Source: Thermococcus profundus
GTDB lineage: Archaea; Methanobacteriota_B; Thermococci; Thermococcales; Thermococcaceae
NCBI RefSeq assembly: GCF_002214585.1
Contig: NZ_CP014862.1
Location: 682,001-746,000 of the forward strand
Direction: 5' to 3'
Length of the DNA stretch: 64,000 bases
Shown here piece after piece: positions 8,498-17,671 of this stretch. The notes under the pieces were generated by a model. The model did not search any database and was not told the DNA's origin. It was given only the letters and a program-made list of their open reading frames with translations. The first letter of the stretch is position 1. Each line of letters opens with the position of its first letter. A program made the translations under genes and the position numbers.

Positions 8498-10138
8498 ATG
8501 AAGAAAACCAAGATTGCAGTTTTGGTTGTTTTTTTGGTTGTTTTTTCTGTAGTTGCCAGCGGCTGTATTGGAGGCGGCGGTAGCAACACCACGAGTTCGA
8601 GCCAGTCCACTACCCAGAGTCAGGGCACCTCAAGCTCTGGTCAGTCCCAGACGACGTCGAGTTCCAGCGCTGGAGTTGCGGAACAGCTCGTTATTGGAGT
8701 TACCGACAAGGTTACTGACCTCGATCCAGCGAACGCCTACGACTTCTATACCTGGGAGGTTCTCAACAACGTCATGGAGGGCCTCGTGAAGTACAAACCT
8801 GGAACCCTGGAGATAGAGCCCGGCCTCGCCGAGAAGTGGGAGGTAAACAACGACTCAACCGTCTGGACATTCCACCTGAGGAAGGGTCTTAAGTTTGACG
8901 ACGGAAGCCCGTTCACGGCCCAAGATGTGGTCAGGAGCATAAACAGGATCATGACCATAAAGGGAGATCCCTCTTGGCTCGTAACCAGCTTCGTTGACCA
9001 CGTCGAGGCCAAAGATGACTACACCGTCGTCTTCTACCTCAAGCACCCGACTGCCTACTTCCTGGCCCTGCTCACGACCCCACCGTACTTCCCGGTGAGC
9101 CCGAAGTACGACAACGACAAGATCGACAGCGACGCCACCTTTGGCGGAATCGGCCCGTACAAGATAACCAAGTGGGTCCGCGACCAGGAGCTCGTCCTTG
9201 AGGCGAACCCCAACTACTACGGCGACCAGCCCAAGACCAAGAAGATAATCATCAGGTTCTACAACGACGCCTCGACAATGAGGCTCGCCCTCCAGAACGG
9301 TGAGATAGATATAGCCTGGAGAACCCTGAGGCCGACCGACATAAAGAGCCTCAAGAAGAACAGCAAGGTCAGCGTTATAGAGGTTCCCGGAGCGTTCATA
9401 AGGTACGTATGTCTGAACACCAAGATCGACCCCACTAAGGAAGTTAAGGTGAGGCAGGCCCTTGCGGCCGCGATCAACAGGCAGGAGATATCGAACGTCG
9501 TCTTCCAGGGAACCGTTGAGCCTCTCTACAGCCTTATCCCGAACGGAATGTGGAGCCACAAGGACGTCTTCAAGGATGCTTACGGAGACGCCAACCTCGA
9601 CAAGGCTAAGCAGCTCCTCCAGGAAGCCGGCTACTCCAAGGACAACCCGCTCAAGATAACGCTCTGGTACACACCGACTCACTACGGTGACACCGAGGCT
9701 TCCCTGGCCCAGGTTCTCAAGAGCGAGTGGGAGAAGACGGGCATGATCAAGGTCGATATAAAGAGCGCCGAGTGGAACACCTACACCGACTACGCTAGGA
9801 AGGGCCAGATGCAGGTTTATCTCCTCGGCTGGTACCCGGACTACCTCGACCCAGATGACTACACCACTCCGTTCCTCGACGGAGACGCCAACGGCTGGGC
9901 TGGAACAGGCTACAACAACACCCAGATGAACACCATACTCAGGAAGGCCCAGACCATAACCGACCAGAACCAGAGGGCTAAGCTGTACGAGCAGGCCCAG
10001 GACATCCTGGCCCAGGACGTTCCGTACATACCGCTTATACAGGGCAAGCTCTTCGTCGTGACCCAGAAGAGCGTTAAGGGCGTCACCATCGGTCCGGACA
10101 TGATATTCCACTACAGCACCGTCTACAAGACGGGCTGA
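8498..10138 (+). CDS. ABC transporter substrate-binding lipoprotein, family 5 (peptide/oligosaccharide)
   Basis: A 546-residue extracytoplasmic binding protein. Lipoprotein signal (VVASGC, Cys at about 24), Ser/Gln/Thr-rich linker to about residue 65, then the SBP_bac_5 fold: LVIGVTDKVTDLDPANAYD, AEKWEVNNDSTVWTFHLRKGLKFDDGSPFTAQDV, GPYKITKWV and VRQALAAAINRQEI. ATG 8498 is chosen because GGTGA lies 5 nt upstream; TTG 8486 overlaps that site. First gene of the operon that continues with two permeases and two ATPases. In Thermococcales such systems import peptides or oligosaccharides such as cellobiose, and sequence alone does not decide which. Confidence 0.9.
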   Translation: MKKTKIAVLVVFLVVFSVVASGCIGGGGSNTTSSSQSTTQSQGTSSSGQSQTTSSSSAGVAEQLVIGVTDKVTDLDPANAYDFYTWEVLNNVMEGLVKYKPGTLEIEPGLAEKWEVNNDSTVWTFHLRKGLKFDDGSPFTAQDVVRSINRIMTIKGDPSWLVTSFVDHVEAKDDYTVVFYLKHPTAYFLALLTTPPYFPVSPKYDNDKIDSDATFGGIGPYKITKWVRDQELVLEANPNYYGDQPKTKKIIIRFYNDASTMRLALQNGEIDIAWRTLRPTDIKSLKKNSKVSVIEVPGAFIRYVCLNTKIDPTKEVKVRQALAAAINRQEISNVVFQGTVEPLYSLIPNGMWSHKDVFKDAYGDANLDKAKQLLQEAGYSKDNPLKITLWYTPTHYGDTEASLAQVLKSEWEKTGMIKVDIKSAEWNTYTDYARKGQMQVYLLGWYPDYLDPDDYTTPFLDGDANGWAGTGYNNTQMNTILRKAQTITDQNQRAKLYEQAQDILAQDVPYIPLIQGKLFVVTQKSVKGVTIGPDMIFHYSTVYKTG

Positions 10139-10170
10139 TCTCTCTTTTGTTTTCTTTTTGTCTGTTTGTA
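10139..10170 (+). terminator. T-rich attenuating terminator after the binding-protein gene
   Basis: Three T-tracts (CTCTTTTGTTTTCTTTTTG) follow the stop codon before the first permease. T-tracts are the archaeal intrinsic termination signal. Partial readthrough here would give the excess of binding protein over membrane subunits usual for these importers (inference). Confidence 0.5.
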
Positions 10171-10193
10171 TTGAAGTAAAGGGGTGATCAACG

Positions 10194-11213
10194 TTGGCTC
10201 GGGGACTTGGCAGGTACATCTTAATCCGGGCGTTGATGATAATCCCCATGATACTCATCCTGTACACGATCGTTTTCCTGTTCCTGAGAATTCTTCCCGG
10301 CAACCCCATTCTCGCGGTTGTGGGAACGAAAAATATCCCGCCTGAGCAGCTTCACCACCTAGAGCACCTTGCCGGTTTGGACAAGCCGCCTTACGTCCAG
10401 TACTTTGACTACCTCTGGAAGATGCTCCGCGGTGATCTTGGCGTGACCCTCGCGTCCCCGATGGGAAAATCGGTCGCCAGCTACATAAAGCTCCGCCTTC
10501 CAGCTACGGTTGAACTCACGATCTTCGCCTTCACGGTCAGCGTTCTCCTTGGGCTGGCCACCGGTGTTCTGGGCGCCGTTAAGAAGGGGACGAAGGTTGA
10601 TACCGGGATGAGGGTCTACAGCATAATCGCTTACACCCTGTTCATACCATGGTTCGGCATGATGCTCCAGTACCTCTTCGGCGTCAGGCTCCACTGGCTC
10701 CCAACCTCCGGGAGGATCGATCCGGGGATAAACTTCCATTCAATAACAGGCTTCTACGTTCTCGACGCCCTCTTTCAGGGCAACTGGGCGGCTTTGAAGA
10801 GTGTTTTAGCGCACCTGGTTCTGCCCAGCATAACCCTTGGAATAGTCCTCAGCGGCGCCTACACGCGTCTGGTCAGGAACAACATGGTCGATGTCCTCAG
10901 CCAGGACTTCATAAGGGCGTACCTCGCCAGGGGTGTTCCCGAGAGGAAAGTCCTCTGGTATGCCCTCAAGAACGCCTTCATCCCCGTGGTAACGCTGATG
11001 GGACTCCAGTTCGCGATACTCCTCGGGGGTGCGGTTTTGACGGAGACGACCTTCAACTGGCCTGGCATGGGAACGTTCATCATGGAGAGGATAAACTACC
11101 GCGACTACAACTCGATCCAGGGTGCTGTGATAGTCTTCGCGCTCTTCGTCGGCCTGATCAGCCTGATAGTGGACGTCATCTACGCCCTCCTCGATCCGAG
11201 GGTGGAGTACTAA
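10194..11213 (+). CDS. ABC transporter permease (DppB/OppB type)
   Basis: A 339-residue integral membrane subunit. It has an N-terminal helix followed by a large extracytoplasmic loop (LRILPGNPI..HLAGLDKPPYVQYFDYLWKMLRGDLG), then five more helices. The EAA-like coupling loop reads QDFIRAYLARGVPERKVLWYALKNAFIP, which docks on the ATPase. The start is TTG 10194, 4 nt after GGGGTGATC. It lies between the binding protein and the second permease (12-nt gap). Confidence 0.92.
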   Translation: MARGLGRYILIRALMIIPMILILYTIVFLFLRILPGNPILAVVGTKNIPPEQLHHLEHLAGLDKPPYVQYFDYLWKMLRGDLGVTLASPMGKSVASYIKLRLPATVELTIFAFTVSVLLGLATGVLGAVKKGTKVDTGMRVYSIIAYTLFIPWFGMMLQYLFGVRLHWLPTSGRIDPGINFHSITGFYVLDALFQGNWAALKSVLAHLVLPSITLGIVLSGAYTRLVRNNMVDVLSQDFIRAYLARGVPERKVLWYALKNAFIPVVTLMGLQFAILLGGAVLTETTFNWPGMGTFIMERINYRDYNSIQGAVIVFALFVGLISLIVDVIYALLDPRVEY

Positions 11214-11225
11214 GGGGGGAGGAGA

Positions 11226-12074
11226 ATGAGGGTGATAGACTATCTGGTAAAGCCCCTCCGTGAGAGGAGGCCTGGTAGGGGACTCATGATCTTTGGGCTG
11301 TCGGTGGTTTTAGTCGTTCTCTTCATGGCCCTGCTGGCCCCGTGGATCTCCCCTTACGACCCGACTGAAATAGGTCCGGACATATTCTCTCCCCCCAGCT
11401 GGAAGCACCCGATGGGGACCAACAGCCTCGGACAGGACGTTTTCTCAAGGATAATCTGGGGATCGCGGATAATCCTCTACGTGGTTGCCATCGCCACAAC
11501 CCTCTCTATAGTAATAGGAGTCCCCCTTGGCCTGCTCTCTGGGTACCACGGCGGCAAGACTGACAGAACCCTGAGCATGATAATGGACAGCGTCTACTCC
11601 TTTCCGTCCCTCATACTGGCCATAGTCATAGCCGTCGTTCTGGGCCCCAGTCCCATCAACACAGCCGTGGCAATAAGCTTCGTCTACGTGCCCACCTACT
11701 TCAGGATGGTGCGCGGCCAGACCCTCAGCCTCAAGGGACAGCTCTTCGTCGAGGCGGCGATGGCCATGGGCGTTAAGGACAGGGAGATCATGCGCAAGTA
11801 CATACTGCCGAACGTTCTGCCCACCGTTTTGGTGGTGTTCACGCTGAGCGTTGCCGATGCCATCCTGACGGAGGCGGGTCTGAGCTTCCTGGGACTGTCC
11901 GTTACGCCGCCAACTCCCGACTGGGGCTACGACCTCCATGTTGGACAGCCCTTCCTGCTGGACGGCTACTGGTGGCTGGCCTTCTTCCCGGGAATAATGA
12001 TCATGCTCCTGGCAATGGGCTTCGCCATGATAGGCGAGGCAATAAACGAGAGGTTTTCCCTTGGAACGAGGTGA
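11226..12074 (+). CDS. ABC transporter permease (DppC/OppC type)
   Basis: A 282-residue membrane subunit pairing with the preceding permease. OppC features are visible: the N-terminal helix, then APWISPYDPTEI, HPMGTNSLGQDVFSRIIWGSR, and the coupling loop GQLFVEAAMAMGVKDREIMRKYILPNVLP. GGGGAGGAG precedes the ATG. The stop overlaps the next gene's first possible start (TGATG), indicating translational coupling. Confidence 0.93.
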   Translation: MRVIDYLVKPLRERRPGRGLMIFGLSVVLVVLFMALLAPWISPYDPTEIGPDIFSPPSWKHPMGTNSLGQDVFSRIIWGSRIILYVVAIATTLSIVIGVPLGLLSGYHGGKTDRTLSMIMDSVYSFPSLILAIVIAVVLGPSPINTAVAISFVYVPTYFRMVRGQTLSLKGQLFVEAAMAMGVKDREIMRKYILPNVLPTVLVVFTLSVADAILTEAGLSFLGLSVTPPTPDWGYDLHVGQPFLLDGYWWLAFFPGIMIMLLAMGFAMIGEAINERFSLGTR

Positions 12075-12079
12075 TGATG

Positions 12080-13036
12080 ATGCTCCTTGAAGTCAAAAAC
12101 CTCAGTGTGTACTACTACACGCTCTCGGGGGTTGTCAAAGGTGCGGAAAACGTGTCCTTCTCCCTGGAGGAGGGGGAGTGGATAACCTTCGTCGGAGAAA
12201 GCGGGAGTGGAAAGTCAACCGTGGCCCAGGCCGTCATGAACCTCGTTCCGTCCCCCGGGAGGATAGTCTCGGGTGAAGTTCTTTTCAGGGGCAGGGATCT
12301 GGTGAAGATGAAGCCGGAGGAACTGAGATCCATACGGGGAAAGGAGATAACAATGGTCTTCCAGGATCCGATGACCAGCCTCGATCCCCTTAGAAAGGTT
12401 GGAGACCAGATAGTCGAGGCAATGGTCGTTCACGGTGTTCCTGAGGATGAAGCCAGGGAGAGGGCCAAGGATCTCTTTGAAAAGGTCAATCTCCCGGCGG
12501 ACAGGCTGGACTACTACCCCCACCAGCTCTCGGGTGGACAGAGGCAGAGGGTCAGCATAGCCATAGCAATGGCCTTCAACCCGAAGCTCCTGATAGCCGA
12601 CGAACCGACGACCGCCCTCGACGTCATAGTCCAGGACGCCATCATGGATCTCCTCGACAACATGAAGTCCGAGGGGACTACGATCTACTTCGTCACCCAC
12701 GATATCTCCCTGGCAGCTGAGAGGAGCGACAGGATAGCCGTCATGTACGCCGGAAAGCTCGTCGAACTCGGAACTGTGGAGCAGATAGTTGAGAGCCCGC
12801 TCCACCCGTACACCAAGGCCCTTCTAGAAGCCGTCCCGGATCTGTGGAAGGAGGGAGAAGTTAAGGCCATCCCCGGTTACCCGCCCGACCTGAGAAACCC
12901 GCCGAGGGGCTGCCGCTTCCACCCGCGCTGTCCCCTTGCGAGGGCAGGGGTGTGCGACAGTGAAGAACCGGAGCTCAGGGAAGTTGAGAAGGGACACCTC
13001 GTTGCCTGCCACTTCCCAGGGGGGTGGAAGGAATGA
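12080..13036 (+). CDS. ABC transporter ATP-binding protein (DppD/OppD type)
   Basis: A 318-residue cytoplasmic ATPase. Walker A GESGSGKS, Q-loop MVFQDPMTSLDP, signature LSGGQRQR, Walker B LLIADEPTTALD, and H-loop FVTHD. The C-terminal oligopeptide/dipeptide-transporter domain has GCRFHPRCPLARAGVC, the cysteine cluster seen in this family. Three consecutive ATGs (12074, 12077, 12080) follow GAGGTG; the last is best spaced. It overlaps the next ATPase by 4 nt. Confidence 0.93.
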   Translation: MLLEVKNLSVYYYTLSGVVKGAENVSFSLEEGEWITFVGESGSGKSTVAQAVMNLVPSPGRIVSGEVLFRGRDLVKMKPEELRSIRGKEITMVFQDPMTSLDPLRKVGDQIVEAMVVHGVPEDEARERAKDLFEKVNLPADRLDYYPHQLSGGQRQRVSIAIAMAFNPKLLIADEPTTALDVIVQDAIMDLLDNMKSEGTTIYFVTHDISLAAERSDRIAVMYAGKLVELGTVEQIVESPLHPYTKALLEAVPDLWKEGEVKAIPGYPPDLRNPPRGCRFHPRCPLARAGVCDSEEPELREVEKGHLVACHFPGGWKE

Positions 13037-14022
13037 GCGAGCCCCTCCTCAGGGTCGAGAACCTCAGGAAGTACTTCCCAATAAAGAGGAGCGTAATGGA
13101 AGCCCTCAGAAAAGTGCCACCGAGGTACGTAAAGGCCGTTGACGGCATAAGCTTCGAGATAGAGAGGGGTGAGGTTCTGGCCCTCATAGGCGAAAGCGGC
13201 TGCGGAAAGACGACCGCCGGAAGAACGGTCCTGCGGCTGATAGAGCCGACCGACGGGAGGATAATCTTCGATGGAACGGACATAACAAAGCTCTCGAAGG
13301 ATGAACTGAGGCCCTTCAGGAGGAGGATGCAGATAATCTTCCAGGATCCTTACTCCAGTTTAAGCCCGAGGATGAAAATCGGGGATGCCATAGCTCACCC
13401 CCTCCTCGTTCACGGACTTGCCGACAAGGAGGAGGCCAGGGAAATCGTCCTGAAGATGCTCAAGCGCGTCGGATTGACCCCCGAGGACGAGTTCTACGAC
13501 CGCTATCCCCACCACCTCAGCGGTGGCCAGAGGCAGAGGGTCGTTATAGCCAGGGCGATGGTGCTGAAGCCAGAGTTCGTGGTTGCTGACGAGGCTGTCT
13601 CAATGATAGACGTCTCCATGCGCGCCTCCATACTTGATCTCCTCGAGAGCTTCGAAAGGGAGTACAACCTCAGCCAGCTCTTCATAACCCACGACATAGC
13701 CGTCGGAAAGCTCATAGCGGACAGGATAGCGGTGATGTACCTCGGAAAGATAGTCGAGATAGGCCCCACTGAGGAAGTCCTCAAGAACCCCGCTCACCCC
13801 TACACAATGGCCCTCATCCAGGCCGTCCCCTCCATAGCCGTCAGGAAGAAGGAGAGGAAGTTTAAGATAGCCGGCGAGGTTCCAAACGCCGCGAACATAC
13901 CGCCTGGCTGTCGCTTCCACCCAAGGTGCCCCTTCGCGGACGAGAAGTGCAGGAGCGAGGAGCCGAAGCTGATCGAGGTGAGCCACAACCACTTCGTCGC
14001 CTGCCACCACCCGCTCGGGTGA
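13033..14022 (+). CDS. ABC transporter ATP-binding protein (DppF/OppF type)
   Basis: A 329-residue ATPase, last gene of the importer operon, overlapping the previous gene by ATGA. Walker A GESGCGKT, signature LSGGQRQR and the C-terminal PPGCRFHPRCPFADEKC cluster are intact. Walker B reads VVADEAVSMIDVS, with the usual Pro after the catalytic Glu replaced by Ala; the Glu is kept, so activity is expected. A T-rich stretch follows the stop. Confidence 0.93.
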   Translation: MSEPLLRVENLRKYFPIKRSVMEALRKVPPRYVKAVDGISFEIERGEVLALIGESGCGKTTAGRTVLRLIEPTDGRIIFDGTDITKLSKDELRPFRRRMQIIFQDPYSSLSPRMKIGDAIAHPLLVHGLADKEEAREIVLKMLKRVGLTPEDEFYDRYPHHLSGGQRQRVVIARAMVLKPEFVVADEAVSMIDVSMRASILDLLESFEREYNLSQLFITHDIAVGKLIADRIAVMYLGKIVEIGPTEEVLKNPAHPYTMALIQAVPSIAVRKKERKFKIAGEVPNAANIPPGCRFHPRCPFADEKCRSEEPKLIEVSHNHFVACHHPLG

Positions 14023-14034
14023 GGCCCTTTCTTT

Positions 14035-14514
14035 TTAATCCTCCTCCTTTGATTTCCCCAGCCTGAGCTTTCTATCAATCTTAAGCATCTCCCTCCACTG
14101 CCTCCCGGGCCAGTAGATCTGGCCACAGTCCTTACACACGTAGAACTCTTCGTATTTTTCATAAACGCTTTCCGGTACTCTGCCCTTTACTTCTTCCTTC
14201 GGAACCCTCTCTATCGGCCCATTGCACTTTGGACAGCGGGCGTTCGCCGGGAAGAGCTCCCTGAACTCGACGCCAAATCTCCTCAGCTCCTCGACCTGTC
14301 CCTCCAGGGAGTTGGAGGAGAGGAGAAAGACTTCTACCCCCGCCGCATTAGCCTTCTCCGCAAGCCCCTCATCGCGGGTTATAATTACCCTGCCCCCCTC
14401 AAGGGCTCTCTTAATGATGTCATCATCGTCAACTATCCCGTAGAGGGTATTGTAGCCGTACAGCCTAAGCCATCTCGCCAATCTTCCAAGCATCATGTCG
14501 GCGATGAACTTCAT
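14035..14514 (-). CDS. Mut7-C (DUF82) PIN-like RNase domain protein with zinc ribbon
   Basis: A 159-residue protein of the Mut7-C family, a PIN-like fold expected to be an RNase. The N-terminus MKFIADMMLGRLARWLRLYGY and DDDIIKRALEGGRVIITRDEGLA carry the conserved acidic residues. A C-terminal zinc ribbon has CPKC and CKDC pairs. A longer in-frame start at 14604 would cross the divergent promoter and is rejected. The biological substrate is unknown. Confidence 0.85.
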   Translation of the reverse strand: MKFIADMMLGRLARWLRLYGYNTLYGIVDDDDIIKRALEGGRVIITRDEGLAEKANAAGVEVFLLSSNSLEGQVEELRRFGVEFRELFPANARCPKCNGPIERVPKEEVKGRVPESVYEKYEEFYVCKDCGQIYWPGRQWREMLKIDRKLRLGKSKEED

Positions 14515-14624
14515 GGCTATCGCTGGGATTTTGGTAATTAAGTTAAAGTGCCTTCCGGTGGGAACGCTTATAAATCGGTCCTGTATTTTACAGTTATAAA
14601 ACACCTTGATGCCAGGTGGTGAAA

Positions 14625-15374
14625 ATGCTCGTCTACTTCATCGGCACCGGCGGAAGCGAGGGAATTCCAGCACATCTATGCACCTGCTCCTCATGCAATC
14701 AAGCCAGAAGATTCGGTTTCGCCCAGAGAAGACCCTCGACGCTCGCGGTGATCACTGAAAACCAGAAGGCAGTCCTCTTCGACGTTGGCACTGACATAAG
14801 GGACTTCCTCAACGTTCCGCTTGAAGCTATCTTCCTGACCCACTGGCACCACGATCACATCTACGGCCTCTACAAGCTCCGCTGGATGGCAAAGGAGACT
14901 GAACTCTACGCCCCAAAAGGACACGCCGATGCCCTCATCCTCAACGACCCCAAAAACCTGAGGCCGAAGACGCTTAAACCCGGCGATACTCTGAAAGTTG
15001 ATACGCTTAAAATAACGGCCATAAAGCTCAACCATGACGTTGAAACCCTCGGCTACCTCATCGAAGAGGACGGGAAGAGCGTGGCTATTCTCTACGACAC
15101 CAAAGGCCTCTCCGAAGAAACCTGGGAGTTCCTGAAGGAGAGAGCACCGCTGAGGCTCGCTATTGTGGACGCGACCTACCCGCCGGGAACCGACGATCCT
15201 AATCACAACAACGTGGATGAAGCCGCGGAAATTGGCCTCCAACTGGCGGAGAGAACCGTTTTAAGCCACATTTCCCATAAAAACCTTCCCTTCTTGGAAC
15301 TGGTGGAGTACGTTAGAAAGAGATGGGGAACAAAGGTTCTTGTCGCCTACGACGGGATGGTGTTCTACGTCTGA
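14625..15374 (+). CDS. MBL-fold metallo-hydrolase (PhnP-like)
   Basis: A 249-residue metallo-beta-lactamase-fold hydrolase. The N-terminus FIGTGGSEGIPAHLCTCSSC has the glycine-rich strand and cysteine pair of PhnP-like enzymes. The metal motif is THWHHDH, with later ligands in LNHD and LSHISHKN. PhnP is a 1,2-cyclic phosphate phosphodiesterase, so a phosphodiester substrate is plausible but unproven. ATG 14625 follows AGGTGGTGA. A TATA-like CTTATAAATCGG lies near 14568, in the region shared with the divergent Mut7-C gene. Overlaps the convergent gene by 10 nt. Confidence 0.85.
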   Translation: MLVYFIGTGGSEGIPAHLCTCSSCNQARRFGFAQRRPSTLAVITENQKAVLFDVGTDIRDFLNVPLEAIFLTHWHHDHIYGLYKLRWMAKETELYAPKGHADALILNDPKNLRPKTLKPGDTLKVDTLKITAIKLNHDVETLGYLIEEDGKSVAILYDTKGLSEETWEFLKERAPLRLAIVDATYPPGTDDPNHNNVDEAAEIGLQLAERTVLSHISHKNLPFLELVEYVRKRWGTKVLVAYDGMVFYV

Positions 15375-16234
15375 ACTTTTCCATAGATCTTCTCTGAATA
15401 ATCTGAGTAGAGGGCGAGAACGACCATGGAAGTCGTTTCCGTGTTCGTGTCGCCTACGGGGGTTATTTTCCCGTTTTCCAGTTGGTAGCCTGTGATTATT
15501 CCTCCATTCCGCGCTTGGAGGTTGGAAATTGCCCCGATGCATCTCTCATAAACCTTCTGGCCGCTGGAGGGCTTTCCCAGCATTCTATAAAGATAGACGA
15601 AGAGGGCGCACTTGTAGGTCTGATAAACGCCGCCGAAGGCTTTATCCCGGAAGCCGTTTCCATCCCACATCGCGAGGAGCGAACGGTAGAACCGCATCGC
15701 GCCGGTTCTGTTTCCACTTAAGGTCTCGTTGATGGCCGCATAGGCAAGCAGGTCTGCGTAGTCATCCCAATCGCTCATTTGACAGGAGGGGTTCGCCCGC
15801 TCACGTTTTACGGTGAACTCCGCTTGGAACTTCCGGGAGTAGACTTTTCCCATTATATCTGTCTCCGAGCAGAAAAATCCCTCTATCGGCCGTCCAAGGA
15901 GAACATCGACCTTCCCGCTTCGGCCGCTCGAGTAGTTCTCGTTGAGGTTTTTCTGGATCCGTTCCCCAAGCGGCGAGCCGAGGAGGATCAGCGCTCTCGC
16001 CGCCAGCAGGTTGTCGTTTGCCACGTAGATGGTCTCGTTGTCGGGATAGGCCGTTACCGCCGCCCTCAGCAGTCCCGCCTCCGGAACGTACTGGGACTCC
16101 AGGAAAGAGCGGAGGGCTGATTCGTTTAGTTCTGTGGCATTTCTGGTTTTAGGCCTCTCCTCAAGTCGGTGGAGCCCGAGGAAGGACGCCCCAACCAGCA
16201 GTAACACGACCAGAGCGGCTATATGTTTCTTCAT
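15365..16234 (-). CDS. Hypothetical secreted or membrane-anchored protein, alpha-helical
   Basis: A 289-residue protein with an N-terminal hydrophobic anchor (about 5-24) and no lipobox. The rest is helical, with several short Ala/Leu repeats (AANDNLLAARALILL, DYADLLAYAAIN, ALFVYLYRML), suggestive of an alpha/alpha toroid, and four scattered cysteines that could form disulfides outside the cell. I do not recognise the family; the fold is a guess. Confidence 0.7.
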   Translation of the reverse strand: MKKHIAALVVLLLVGASFLGLHRLEERPKTRNATELNESALRSFLESQYVPEAGLLRAAVTAYPDNETIYVANDNLLAARALILLGSPLGERIQKNLNENYSSGRSGKVDVLLGRPIEGFFCSETDIMGKVYSRKFQAEFTVKRERANPSCQMSDWDDYADLLAYAAINETLSGNRTGAMRFYRSLLAMWDGNGFRDKAFGGVYQTYKCALFVYLYRMLGKPSSGQKVYERCIGAISNLQARNGGIITGYQLENGKITPVGDTNTETTSMVVLALYSDYSEKIYGKVQT

Positions 16235-16300
16235 TGGTAAAACCTTTTGCTTGCCCCATAAAGCTTTTTTGCAGAACGTCCAAAGGGCAACGGTGGTGGG

Positions 16301-16864
16301 ATGCGCGTCCTTGAGCTCGCTAAGAGGAGGAAGACCATCAGGCAGTTCCTCCCGGACAGGCCCCCAAAGGAGGAGGTAATGAAGGCGATAAAGGCTGCGA
16401 AGGAAGCTCCTTCCGGGATGAACGCCCAGCCATGGAAGTTCGTCGTTGTTGACGACGACTGGCTGAAGGCTAAAATCCGCGAAGTCTGTGAGAGGGAAGA
16501 GGAGAAGTTCTACTCAAAAACCAAGGGCGATCTGATGGCCTGGCTGAACGCGAAGGGCTTCAAGCCGGAGAAGCCGTTCCTGAGTGAAGTGCCTTACCTG
16601 ATCCTTGTCTTCGGCCACACGAAGGCACCGTACTGGCTCCAGTCAACGTGGATCGCCGTCGGCTACCTCCTGCTGGCGCTTGAGGAACTCGGCCTCGGAA
16701 CCGTGACCTACACCCCACCGAACCCCAAACCCGTGGAGGAACTGCTGAACGCCCCGAAGGATTACAAGCTCCAGACGATACTGCCCGTCGGATACCCGGC
16801 GGATCCAAAGCCGAAATACGAGAGGAAAAAGCTGGAAGACGTGGTGAGCTTCAACGGCTTCTGA
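16301..16864 (+). CDS. Nitroreductase family protein
   Basis: A 187-residue FMN-dependent oxidoreductase-like protein. It starts MRVLELAKRRKTIRQFLP, the typical flavin-phosphate binding Arg-rich start. KEAPSGMNAQPWKFVVV, STWIAVGYLLLALEELGLGTV and LPVGYPADPKPKYERKKLEDV are family hallmarks. GGTGGTGGG precedes the ATG. The natural substrate is not predictable. Overlaps the convergent phosphatase by 14 nt. Confidence 0.9.
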   Translation: MRVLELAKRRKTIRQFLPDRPPKEEVMKAIKAAKEAPSGMNAQPWKFVVVDDDWLKAKIREVCEREEEKFYSKTKGDLMAWLNAKGFKPEKPFLSEVPYLILVFGHTKAPYWLQSTWIAVGYLLLALEELGLGTVTYTPPNPKPVEELLNAPKDYKLQTILPVGYPADPKPKYERKKLEDVVSFNGF

Positions 16865-17303
16865 GGTGTCTTTCCAGCTCTTTCAAAATTCCCATCTGCT
16901 CCCAAGTCTCAACCGCTCCCGGACGGAGCGAGCGGACTCTCATCAGTGCCGTTCTCAAAGGAAGATCCTTGGAGTACATGAGCCAAGCTACCGCCACCGT
17001 TCCGCTCCTTCCCAGGCCGCCGATGCAGTGTATAAGGACTCTCTTTCCTTCCTTAACCCGCTTTTCAATCCAGCGGAGAATTCCGAGGAGCTGGTCAAGG
17101 TTTGGGGCCGTGAAGTCCGCTATCGGGCTGTGGAGAATCTCAACTCCTCTTTTCTTCCATTCTTCGAGGGAGTAGGGGACTTCGTGCTCCTCAACGAGAA
17201 CCACTACGGCATCAAACTCCTCTGCCACTTCATCGATCTCCTTCTCCGTCGGCATTCGGGAGAAAGCCACATTCTCATCGATGAACTTTGCAGAGGGCCA
17301 CAT
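16851..17303 (-). CDS. Dual-specificity protein phosphatase (archaeal Tk-PTP type)
   Basis: A 150-residue cysteine phosphatase. The P-loop HCIGGLGRSGT (HCx5R) is at about residues 92-102, with the general-acid Asp in the preceding SPIADFTAP loop. It resembles the characterised Thermococcus kodakarensis Tk-PTP of about 147 residues. It follows the tRNA-binding protein by 4 nt and is probably cotranscribed. Confidence 0.9.
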   Translation of the reverse strand: MWPSAKFIDENVAFSRMPTEKEIDEVAEEFDAVVVLVEEHEVPYSLEEWKKRGVEILHSPIADFTAPNLDQLLGILRWIEKRVKEGKRVLIHCIGGLGRSGTVAVAWLMYSKDLPLRTALMRVRSLRPGAVETWEQMGILKELERHLRSR

Positions 17304-17307
17304 CGTC

Positions 17308-17637
17308 TCACCACACCCTCGTCCCGACGGGCACTTCCTCTGGAACGGGGAGGAGGTAGACTTTTCCCTCCTCGGTCTCAGCGACGATCAACATCCCCTG
17401 GCTCTCGACACCGCTCAGCTTCTTCGGCTTGAGGTTGAGAACGAAAACAAACTTCTTCCCTTCCAGCTCCTCCGGAGAGTATTGGTCGGCTATGCCCGTT
17501 ATTATTGTTCTCTCCTCGCTGCCGAAGTCCACTTCGAGCTTAATGAGCTTCTTCGTGCGCTTCAGCTTCTCGGCTTTCTTAACCATACCGACGCGGAGGT
17601 CGAACTTCCAGAACTCATCAACGTCGTAGAGCTCCAT
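17308..17637 (-). CDS. tRNA-binding (EMAP/CsaA-like) domain protein
   Basis: A 109-residue single OB-fold tRNA-binding domain, equivalent to the C-terminal dimerisation domain of archaeal/bacterial MetRS. Motifs are FWKFDLRVGMV, VDFGSEERTIITGIADQY, LNLKPKKLSGVESQGMLI and VPVGTRVW. In Thermococcales this domain is often a separate beta subunit of methionyl-tRNA synthetase. ATG 17637 follows GGTGAAGTCC, and a TATA-like CCTAAAATATG lies about 33 nt upstream. Confidence 0.9.
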   Translation of the reverse strand: MELYDVDEFWKFDLRVGMVKKAEKLKRTKKLIKLEVDFGSEERTIITGIADQYSPEELEGKKFVFVLNLKPKKLSGVESQGMLIVAETEEGKVYLLPVPEEVPVGTRVW

Positions 17638-17671
17638 GGACTTCACCGAAGATAATGAGGCGGAGCATATT

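Noticed and set aside
8855-10309. 484-codon minus-strand frame across the binding protein gene
   Set aside because: Antisense shadow of a clear lipoprotein gene; composition is Val/Leu/Gly biased with no domain.
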